A stretch of 64,000 nt of DNA from Phoronis australis (taxonomy: Eukaryota; Phoronida; Phoronidae). The position numbers and the translations under genes were made by a program. Under the pieces are notes generated by a model. It was not told where the DNA came from, searched no databases, and saw only the letters and a program-made list of their open reading frames with translations. Each line of letters opens with the position of its first letter. Position 1 is the stretch's first letter. Location: the NCBI GenBank assembly GCA_002633005.1, contig NMRA01000043.1:43573-107572 (forward strand). Reading direction: 5' to 3'. This document shows, in pieces, positions 45,509 through 54,369 of this stretch.

Positions 45509-45757
45509 TGCTCTAGACCTTTAAACACGGAGCTGCAAACTAATGATAAATGACAAAATGAAATTATGCACTACTATGTAATTAAGCCTTTACAACTGCA
45601 ATCTTGAACACGTTAAGAATTAGAAGGAATCACTAATTTTGTAATAGAAGACGCAAGGCAGGTAAATGTCACTTGTATATTCGCTTTCAATCGCAGTCTG
45701 TTTCTGCACCAGCAAATGCCAGAATCAGAAAGAGGTCAAAGAGCTACATCCGGTAAT

Positions 45758-45812
45758 ACGCTATCTGGTCGCTAGATGTCGCGAGAGTAAAAAAGGTAAT
45801 TTTGCGACTGGG
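45758..45812 (-). repeat. 55-bp perfect inverted repeat, right arm
   Basis: ACGCTATCTGGTCGCTAGAT through TAATTTTGCGACTGGG is identical to the reverse complement of 39943-39997. The 5.87-kb interval between the outer ends could be a DNA transposon, but the flanks show no matching target duplication and no transposase is visible. Confidence 0.9.
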
Positions 45813-45953
45813 TCGCGTTTGCAAGGTCATCCCAGCCAGCACGTGGTATCATGCAGTGGCACGCGCTTTAGCATTGGTCGATGTAACCTCGGCAGTCATT
45901 GGTTAGCTTTAAAACACCGTGAAAAAATGGCGGACTGTGAATGATTTTTAGCC

Positions 45954-46511
45954 TTGTCATGCAAGTGGCGTCAGTCGCAGCAACTATACGTTTCTGCAGT
46001 GATGTTTAATAGCCGCGTGCTTCAAGCACATACATGTACAATAAGCACATATCTGGCCGATTTAATGGTGTGTTATTCATACTGTATGAATACAGGACAC
46101 TATCGTAAACAAAAATCATCGACAGTAAAAAGATGCATTACGAAAAGGCGCAATCACAATTTCTACGGTTCAGATTTCCTGAACATAAATTTTAAGCACC
46201 GATTTGTCTGTACAACAGACCACATTTACACTTCAGTCCATCAGTCATGCCAGTATGTTTGCGTAAAACGCTGCCTGTTGAGAATTCGACTTGCCAATCA
46301 GAAACGCCGGTGTAAAAAATTTACCGAGGAAAATTGTGATACCTGTGTGCTGGCGCGGCTACCGCCCCACCTAGCGGCACGCAGGGAACCAGCGAGGAAA
46401 CCTGCGTGCTGGCTAGGCACGAAGGGAACCGGCGAGGTGATATCCCAGGCGACCTGCAGTGACGCTGTACACTGCCACTCCGTTTCCCTCATCTGCTCCA
46501 CTCTGCAATGA
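45954..46511 (+). CDS. Uncharacterised cysteine-containing frame, 185 codons, doubtful
   Basis: This frame has no ATG at its 5' end; the first ATG lies about 16 codons in (MFNSRVLQAHTC). It contains several Cys and a basic middle (KRCITKRRNHN, RLANQKRRCKK) but no recognised domain. Its last third coincides with a GC-rich tandem/hairpin (46371-46430), which inflates frame length by chance. An exon of an unknown gene cannot be excluded. Confidence 0.15.
   Translation: MSCKWRQSQQLYVSAVMFNSRVLQAHTCTISTYLADLMVCYSYCMNTGHYRKQKSSTVKRCITKRRNHNFYGSDFLNINFKHRFVCTTDHIYTSVHQSCQYVCVKRCLLRIRLANQKRRCKKFTEENCDTCVLARLPPHLAARREPARKPACWLGTKGTGEVISQATCSDAVHCHSVSLICSTLQ
46371..46416. repeat. GC-rich hairpin, about 15-bp stem
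   Basis: CTAGCGGCACGCAGG and CCTGCGTGCTGGCTAG fold on each other around a 15-nt loop. The unit GGCACGCAGGGAACCAGCGAGG is followed 37 bp later by the near copy GGCACGAAGGGAACCGGCGAGG. Confidence 0.7.
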
Positions 46512-46849
46512 AGAAAATTATTTCATTTTTCAAAGAAAACGAAATTGAATGACGATGAAGAAATAGAAGCTGCTGGTAACATGTAAATTTTAATCGAAAC
46601 CTCAGTGAATGACTCAGAAACTCACAGTTCTCTCTTTGCTAATTAAACATTAAAAATAAGACGATTTCGTGATTAATGCCAACACGAGAAATGGATTTGG
46701 TCTTTTGGGCTACTGAATACTGTTTTAATGACAAAAACGTTTGCTACGAACTGGTTGCACAAAATATAAAGCGTGAAATAAACAGGTTCGCACCCAAAGG
46801 CTGTGAACCATATACAAGTATGTCTTTTAGCCGGTGTTGTACTAGAAAT

Positions 46850-46912
46850 CATGGTGGTGCAATGGAACTGCATGCGCCCTCTGATCTGTAGGTTGTGAAT
46901 TCGAATCCTTGC
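46850..46912 (+). mobile_element. tRNA-derived SINE head
   Basis: CATGGTGGTGCAATGGAACT (A-box-like) and, after a spacer, GGTTGTGAATTCGAATCCTTG (B-box core TTCGAATCC) have tRNA-like order and spacing. The body probably continues towards 47040, but no tail was identified. Confidence 0.4.
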
Positions 46913-47755
46913 ATTTTCACAGTTCCCATTTTTAAATCAGCTGGCCACCTGTTCTTGAGATCGTGCTGGGGACATAAAATGGCCGTCGCCGACAAGCTCA
47001 GTGCTTGTAGAGCCTAGTACAGTCATTGTTCGTGACCTATTCAGTCATTCCTACCTTGCATGAACAGGAATCTTGCATATGTGTTAGCCGTTGTTCTTCA
47101 AGGTCGTCATTGACTTACTTTTTATATTTACTAAAGTTAGTTCAAATTTGTGAATGAAAATTGGCATCGGTGCGACAGAGAGGATATAATGATGGGGATC
47201 CGGGAAAAATGTGGGGACTTGGAAAGAAGTCACTTGCTGGATTGAAATTTGTCAGAATTGTTTCTATCAAACATATGAGGTTACCCAAAGTTTTTTGGAC
47301 CAGATCTGTCTTCTCTTGCGCCCACTTGTGGCAATTTTAATACTTAGGTTAGGTGTCCTATTGACTGCCTCTCATCTGCCAACCTATTTGAGGGATACGT
47401 TACTATGGACTTGAGAATGGCACATTACTATGGACTTGAGAATGGCAGGCTTGATTTTCGGACGGCTTCTTGTGTAATGAAGGTCATAAATTGTGCGCGC
47501 ACTCACCAGCAAACATGGAGTAACTGAGACCACGTGTCATGCAAGTACTTCTTCATCTTGGTTTAAGTGACTACACTCTCTCCAGAGTATCGTGTCACTG
47601 TATGTATAACAATGAACAACGAGAACAACTATAACACGTTTAAAAGGATACATATAGATAGTGACCGTCACTTCAGAGTTCGGTTAACATAACTTGATGG
47701 TTAACAGATAAGGCAATCAGTCAGCGGGTGCCCCAAATGGAGGCACCCCACTATT

Positions 47756-48300
47756 TTACTTCAAAAAGGCAGACAGCTTGCTGACAAAGATATCAAAAGA
47801 ATGGACTGATGTAATGCTATTCCAGTCCGTGACTGTTCTAGGAAAGAATGCGTTTTTCCTGTAGTCTCTCCTATTCATTGGAATACTATAATTGGATGAC
47901 ATTCTGGTACAGATACCCAAGACAGTAAGATCTGCGATAGGGGCAACATCAGAGTTGGTGATCACTGCATGACTTCTTATATTTGCAAAACATCTTCAGC
48001 CGACAGATTTTGCGTCTGTGACTGAGGGTGGGCCAGTTTAAGGTTTCTAACATTGAACCAACAGAGGATATACGATTGAGCCTTCTCTTGACCCAGCGAG
48101 CAACTCTCCTTTGTACTTTCTCTGCAGCTACAATGTCTTTGGGTATAAGAGTCCCAAACAGTAGAGGCGTATTCCCAGATGGGTCGAACCATTGTTTTAT
48201 ATACGAACTCCTTACATCGTTGGCTGCTTATACGCAAGTTTTGCCGAAAAAAATCCAGTTTTTTGCTTTCTTCTGGATGTTGCTTATGTGGGATGACCAT
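47756..48300 (-). pseudogene. C-terminal RT region of the CR1/jockey-type LINE
   Basis: Two frames: CKEFVYKTMVRPIWEYASTV near 48190 (the RT thumb 'Y...VRP.lEYas.vW' signature) and RRDYRKNAFFPRTVTDWNSI near 47845 (the 'FFPRTIrdWN' end signature), closing with a stop at 47756. A frameshift near 47970 separates them. Confidence 0.8.
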
Positions 48301-48386
48301 TTGAGGTCATGCGAGATAACGCCCAAATATTTAGCCTCCTTGACTGTGTGATTGTGAAGTAAGGTGGTCTGGATTTGGCATTTTCT

Positions 48387-48510
48387 GGTCAGGGTGAGGG
48401 CACTACACTTGTCAGGGTGAGGGCACTACACTGGTCAGGGTGAGGGCACTACACTGGTCAGGGTGAGGGCACTACACTGGTCAGGGTTAGGGCACTACAC
48501 TGGTCAGGGT
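48387..48510. repeat. 23-bp minisatellite (5.4 copies) inside the LINE RT gene
   Basis: Units of GGTCAGGGTGAGGGCACTAC plus ACT occur at 48387, 48410, 48433, 48456 and 48479, with a partial unit from 48502. On the minus strand the unit encodes the RT segment DQCSALTLT, equivalent to the conserved 'KCevL' motif after the palm. The unit is not a multiple of three, so expansion shifts the frame. Confidence 0.9.
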
Positions 48511-48802
48511 AGAAAGCCATAAGCCACTTGTTCTTCCACAGAGCAAGACTATCTAAATCTTTCTGCAGAGCCTCTCTGTCAGCAGCTGAGTTAGGAATGT
48601 TGTAACAATTTGTATATCGTCTGCAAATAGTGTGATGTTACCAGACAGACCAAGGGGAATTTCGCTTATGTATAATAGGAATAAACAGGGGCATAATACG
48701 GAGGCTTGGGGTACCCTGGACTCCAAAGGTATACTTGAAGACTTCTCGCCTCTGACAACTACAGTTTGTTGTCGTCCAGTTAGGAGACTTGCGATACAGT
48801 TG

Positions 48803-49636
48803 TTAATAGTGCCTGATTTTTACGAATCGGTTTAATTTGTGGATCAGTAAGAAGTGGTTTACCTTATCGAAGGCTTTACTAAAATCCATTATGAGAGCAT
48901 CAACACTATTTCCTTTTCCAACGTGCTCACTAATCTCATCGATGAAGCCCAGCAGTTGGGTTTCACAAGACATTTTGAACGGAATCCATGTTGTTCCGTA
49001 CATATGATGTTATTTGAGTCGCAGTGCTCTAAAATCGTGTGGATGTTCAAGCATTTTACACGTACACTATACTGGTTAGTGGTATTGGGCTGTAGTTCTC
49101 AGCTATTTTCTCCTTTTTGAAAACGGGGGTTACGTTCGCATTTCTCCAATCAGATGGGACAATGCCAGACCTAAGTGATGATTCAAATATGAAGGTCAGA
49201 ACTGGGGCCAGTTCCACAGCACTGGTTTTAAGAATGAATGGGTGGATGTTATCAGGACCCATAGACTTAATGGGGTTGAGATCCCTCATTAATTTCTGAA
49301 CACCATGTATAGAGATGGATGGTATTTGTCAAGTAGGATACTGTACGTCAGTGTCTCGTGGGGGCATCGTGTATGAAACTCGTCGGAGATGAATTTGGGA
49401 CTAAAGGTATCTTGAAATTGTTTATTGAGGAGCTCAGCTTGCTCTTTGGCCTCTGTGACAAGTCTCCCACGATCTTTTAAAGTTGTAATTCCAGTATTGT
49501 CAGATCTTACAGATCTTATGTGAGACCAAAATTTATTGTTGGGTTTGCTCACATTGTTTACGTCAGTATCTGTGATTAGTGATTCCATATAATCCCAGTA
49601 TTTTCTTCTTAGCGACATCTGAACTATTCCTTTCAA
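48803..49636 (-). pseudogene. RT fingers and palm fragments of the CR1/jockey-type LINE
   Basis: Frames 49636-49289 (RKYWDYMESLITD, NNKFWSHIRS), 49289-49056 (MGPDNIHPFILKTSA, PSDWRNANVTPVFKK) and 49003-48803 (GFIDEISEHVGKGNSVDALI then MDFSKAFDKVNH) are consecutive RT motifs. The FADD catalytic box follows at about 48625. At least two frameshifts. Confidence 0.8.
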
Positions 49637-50224
49637 ACGTTTTAATTCGCACAGGGTGGCTGGATCTCCTGTTAATTTGAAGCCCTTATATAGTCGGTCT
49701 CTTCTCTAGATTAGGCCTTTGATTTCCAGGTCAATCCAATGGTAGCTAAGTTTGGATTTTGCCCTGAGCTTCGAAATCGATATTTTGATCGACAACTATC
49801 TTCCTTATTTGTTTGAACCAGTGCCACAAAGTCTCAGTGTTAGTATTTATGTCAAAGGAAGAGGCCATATCATGGGGTAGTTGTCTACATGCCAATCTAA
49901 GTTCATCCAAGTTGGCGCATTTAAAAGCATACACGTCTCGAACAGGGACACTGAGTTTTGGAGGGACGAAGAGTTGTAGTTCGAGAAAGACGCAGTCGCG
50001 GGATCAGAGAGTCCTGGAAGGATCTCTATTCTAGGCACAAGGCCTGGGTAGTTTGTGATAAAAGGTCTAGGATATTTTCTTCTCGTGTAGGTTCATTTAC
50101 CGTTTGTTCGAGGCCATAGTCAGCCAGGGTATCTACGAACAGATTGTGTAAGCGTGGGTTTGGGGCAGCAGGCTTCAACACTTCACATTTCAGTCCCACC
50201 CTGGAAAATTTAAATCACCTTCAA

Positions 50225-50983
50225 TTAATATAACAGCATTTTTAGTATTAGTAGCCTGAAGACTGGAGTCAGAAAATATCTGAAGACTTGTCTCGTCGTT
50301 AACATGTGGTCTATATAGCACGAGCATACCAACAGGTTGCGACGTCCTCTAAGTTGCATGCTTGCCCAGATGAGTTCGCAGTGTTCTTCAGATCGAACAA
50401 GTGAAGTATTAAGTACAACAATTAAAACACGACCTCCATCTCTGCTGCGGTCCTTTCTGAGCACTTGGTAATTGCTGGGAAATAATTCACTAGTTTTAAT
50501 GTTGTCAACCAGCCAGGTTTCGGTTCCGATTATAACATCTGGTTTGGTGCTGTCTATAATATTAGTAAGTTCTGGAGCTTTACCGACCACTGATCTAAAA
50601 CTAATGTTAAGGAACCTAAGTGTACTATGGGAATTCAGATTTTGTCTCCTTAAACGTGTAGGAGTAGATGAATGTTGAGGCACAAATGGAGGTATACGTA
50701 GTTCCGTCAGAATAGTCTAGTGTAGGTTCGGCACTTCTAGAGTTACTGTAATTTGCATTTTCCGGTCGCAAACTGCGCAGTGCCGAGAGATGCTAGTATC
50801 GCCCAGTTGGTCATATTGACCATTGCTAACACAATGACAAGCTGCATGAAACCATTGACCGCATGTTTCGCATGCAATGCCTCGCTGTTCCCAAGTGACC
50901 GACTGGTCGGAGGTACCCCATGGAAAACGTGAGCTGCTGTCACTCATGATAATGCCTATGAGTAAGACTGGCAGTAGAAACAT
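50225..50983 (-). pseudogene. PHD-like finger and endonuclease of the CR1/jockey-type LINE
   Basis: The start reads WEQRGIACETCGQWFHAACH then ISRHCAVCD, a PHD-type C4HC3-like spacing. After a stop near 50717 the frame continues with RFLNISFRSVVGKAPEL, STKPDVIIGTETWL (the endonuclease P-D-x-x-x-x-x-E-T box) and RKDRSRDGGRVLIVV. PHD fused ahead of the endonuclease is common in this LINE group in marine invertebrates. Confidence 0.8.
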
Positions 50984-51480
50984 CGCAGAAACATTTGGGT
51001 TAAAAACTAGTCCACTACCGGGGATGATAAGGCCTCGTCTGTGGTGTGCTAAGGATAATGTTTAGAGAGATCAGCAGGGCAATGACTAACGTTAGGTCTT
51101 CTCAACCGACCCTGGCCCGATCAGGGTGGGCACACACCATGTCAGTAGAATATTCCTTAAGTTAATAACAGGGTGTTAACTGTTAGTAAGGACTGAAATC
51201 CATTATAGTTTGGTGAATGATTTACCCTGCAATGAGCATTGTGGACTAGTAGGGGGTATGATCTGAAGTCAAGGACAGACCGTGACAACTAAGGGCGGGT
51301 TTCCCGCCAAATGTGATGACGGTTATTCAAGTAGAGCATAAATAACAGTACAACCTAAAATCCTGTTACCAATGAAGTAGGCAGAACACTGGGAGTCTTT
51401 CTAGAATGATAGTCACTAAGATCGGACAACCTACAGTCCCATGTAAGTATACTAGTAATTTCAATGATTTTAACCGTGAG

Positions 51481-52425
51481 ATTTAAGGGGGCGCTGTATA
51501 CCGTCCATGGAGTGAACATTTGATTCATACACTTAGGGACCGTTCATGTATTACGTCATATGTAAGTTGCAACTTTTTAACCCCTCTCATGTGTCATCAC
51601 GAGTCATAACTTCCCACCCTGTCCAGTTTCTAATATTACGTTATGACAACCAGTCGCCCTCTTTAGGCAGTGATGGAGTGGGTCTGTTGTTTGTGTACCT
51701 GTTTAAAAGCTGAGCCTACTAGTGAAAAATGAAATCTTTAATGCGTGAAACGGCGGGTCCCGGTTTTGGAATTAGTCAGTTTGGTTAGAAGGTGAACCAA
51801 TGCCCCAATCATACGTACTGAGGTAGAGATAGGCCTATTCTAATAAGTCACGTGATAACGTCACCATCTCTCTAACCTAATCCCCCACCGCCCCCCNGTC
51901 ATCTTTTTTAACCCTCTTTGAGTTATTACGTACTTTGTAAACGCTCCCTTACCAATATCAAATTGGTCTCAATTTGCTTCTTGCTCGGATCAGAAGTGAA
52001 TTCTTTGTTTGTGAAGAACTGACTGTTTGTTTTTCCGCATGGCTGAGCTCGGCTCATAAAACAACACAACTTGTAGAACATCGCCTCAAGCAATAATGGA
52101 AATACTCTCAAAATCGACTTCTTCATAGCAGTACATGTAGGTGGATGACATGAAAACTTGATTTTCCTGACGGAAGGCAGGTACTTGTCGTTTGCAGTTA
52201 ACTGATTTGTTTCAGATGACAAATTGGAACAAAGAAACCGACGCGGAATTACATCTGAAAACGTCAACTTGAAATAATCAAGGGCTGGACGGAATTTGTT
52301 TTTTGTCTCAGCTCTGCGAAATGGAATATCAAGTACTCAGAAAGCAAACAATGCGCGTGGAAAAGTTGAGGTTAATGCCCGTTATTGGCAGTGCATTTGA
52401 GAGCTACAAAGTGTGAGGTCGCAAA
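51481..52425 (+). promoter_or_regulatory. Conserved upstream region of the PAN-fibrinogen gene, copy 2
   Basis: Aligns with 1907-2799. The final 100 bp keep CAGAAAGCAAACAAT, TTATTGGCAGTGCATTTG and GAGGTCGCAAAATGG. A stretch at about 51800-51930, containing an N at 51897, is absent from copy 1. The LINE now lies directly upstream. Confidence 0.45.
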
Positions 52426-54217
52426 ATGGTTGCGTTTAACTTAACCTGTTGTTCTGTCTTGCTGCTGTTTGGCTTTAGTGTGGGTGAGTGGTTTAAAAAA
52501 ACTAATGATTATAAAGACAGCAAAAATGTCAGCGCAAGACACGATGCCGCAGGTTTCTTAGAATGTGCAACACTGTGCTTGAAGGAGAGACATGTAGATG
52601 AAAAGTTGTGTGCGGCGATCAACTACCATCCCGAGAAAAATATATGCGAACTGTGCAACTCGTGTCCTGCGAAGCCTGTACCTGCTCCCGGGTGGTCCAT
52701 CTGGACAATTTCAGATCAGCAGCTCAACATGTTTGGTAAGTAACGCAAGAAAGTGAGCTTACCCTCTATTTCAAACCCCAACTAAAAATGAGATAAAGTG
52801 AACATAATTTGGCCATGTTTGTATTTGGTGGAAAACTGGACAATTTGGTATATCTGTTAGGATGACAAAAGCGGTGAGGGGGGGGGGAGGCGTGGCGGCC
52901 TGGCGACACTCGTGCGGACGGTGCAGTGGACAGGAGATGTCCAGCCGTCTGGTGAGTATGACTTGACAACCACGATGTTTCTAAAAATCTTACGTTGGTT
53001 CGTTTGTGTGACTTTTGAAGAGGTAGAGACCTTCACTGAAATTTATGCACGCGAGCGCAGCTTTCAAAATTCGCCAAGTCTGGTTGAGACGGGAATCAAC
53101 CATGGTTTTCTTCGGGAACACCTTTTCAAAAATCGTGTTTTCTCTGACGAAGTTGACCGTCATGTCCAACGTCTGGCAGTGACGAGCAAAACTTCGAATT
53201 GTATGGTGACTTCAGCCAGCGTCTATCATGACTACGGAATCTTTTAAACAAGTGTGCGATACTTAATTTCATGATGGCGATGCTTACATCATCAAAAGAA
53301 AGTAATGAAAAGCAGATTTAACATTTAAAGCTTATTAAAGACGTCTTTGTGAAAAAGTGAATCATCCATTTTGTGACTTTCGGTTCTAATTAGTGTTTTT
53401 GTTGAAGCCGGATTCTCTCGCTGTAGGACCGGGACCAACGTCCCAAGATACATAACAAATTTTTCGAGACTCGGTTCGAAAACGATCGATTTTACTAGCA
53501 ATTTTGCAACGTCAGATGGTGGTTCGTGTCACCCAATATCATTTGACAACAAATAATACATACAATTGTTATTTTGTTGTACAACTATGAACTGTATTCA
53601 TTCTTGTTTTACGTCTAGCTTCCTGCGAAGATTGGAAGAAAATGGGCTGTAGTGATGATGGGGAGTATACTGTTGACCCGGATGGACGAGGTGGCCTGCC
53701 GGAATTTACTGTAGAATGCAAAATGAATGGACCGTCAGAAGCATCCGAGACCATAATTCATCACGACCGTGAGGAGAGGGCTGATGCCGGCAATTGTGAA
53801 TGTGCGGTTTGCTGCGTCGTTCTCGTAACGTATACGGTTACCATTGAACAAATTGTTTCGGTAATTAATGCGTCAACACGTTGCGAACAATTTATTTCAT
53901 ACGACTGCAATGGTGGCTCTTTCTATTTATACAACTTCCCCAACCAAGCGAACGGTTTCTATTCACGAGATGGAGTGTTGCAAGATTATTGGGGCGGAGC
54001 TGTGGCAGGAAGTAAAAGTTGCGCATGCGGCATGAACAACACTTGTGTCGGTACCGCGAAATGCAACTGTGATGCAAGTGTCACCGAGTGGCTCTCGGAT
54101 TATGGGCTTATTACTGATAAAAACATCCTTCCCGTAACTAAAATGGGGTTTGGAGATTTGGGCGATGTCGATGAAAAGGGGAAATACCAACTTGGGCCAC
54201 TGAGATGTTTTCCTTAA
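52426..54217 (+). CDS. Secreted PAN-like / CNTNAP-type fibrinogen-like protein, copy 2 (2 exons: 52426-52735, 53619-54217)
   Basis: 302-residue paralogue of the 2800-4706 product, with the same start context, phase-1 intron (GTAAGT...CTAG) and stop. The signal peptide is three codons shorter. The PAN-like module keeps all six cysteines; the fibrinogen-like domain keeps YWGGAVAGSKSCACG, CNCD and LGPLRCFP. Differences from copy 1 are scattered (for example H/L, K/R, EK/AS) except for one dense patch: after YDC, copy 1 has FRAGLHLKNFPR and copy 2 NGGSFYLYNFPN. Both frames are open, so both genes are probably functional. The 3' flank here is uninterrupted and is the original state of the locus. 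Confidence 0.85.
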
Positions 54218-54369
54218 AATTGAGTTGGACCGTATTAACAACTCAACGGTTCGGAGTGTGTCTGACATTGAATTCCATGCCAGCATATTAAGCCATTATG
54301 TGTAAAGCCTCCTTGTAAACATTACCGATATAGATGCAGTTTAAAAAAATAATCTTTCTGGCGCTCATG

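Larger units (their letters stand above)
47548..51439 (-). mobile_element. PHD-EN-RT non-LTR retrotransposon (CR1/jockey superfamily), about 3.9 kb
   Basis: On the minus strand the order is PHD-like zinc finger (50983-50790), APE-type endonuclease (50683-50225), RT (49636-48360) and C-terminal domain (48300-47756), in broken frames. The insertion interrupts duplication copy 2. The target word CATGCAAGTA (47538-47547) is repeated at the other side as CATGTAAGTA (51440-51449); copy 1 has it once (near 1887). The RT active site FADD is intact, but frameshifts elsewhere and an internal minisatellite make it inactive. Confidence 0.85.
47227..54369 (+). repeat. Segmental duplication, copy 2 (interrupted by a LINE)
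   Basis: Collinear with 1606-6631. The left piece 47227-47547 matches 1606-1890; it includes a local 22-bp repeat (ATTACTATGGACTTGAGAAT). The right piece 51440-54369 matches 1890-4706 plus 6452-6631. The break is the LINE insertion. Confidence 0.9.

Noticed and set aside
45666-45944. 92-codon frame with a possible signal-like start
   Set aside because: It runs through the 55-bp inverted repeat, which is non-coding in its other copy, and lacks any domain.
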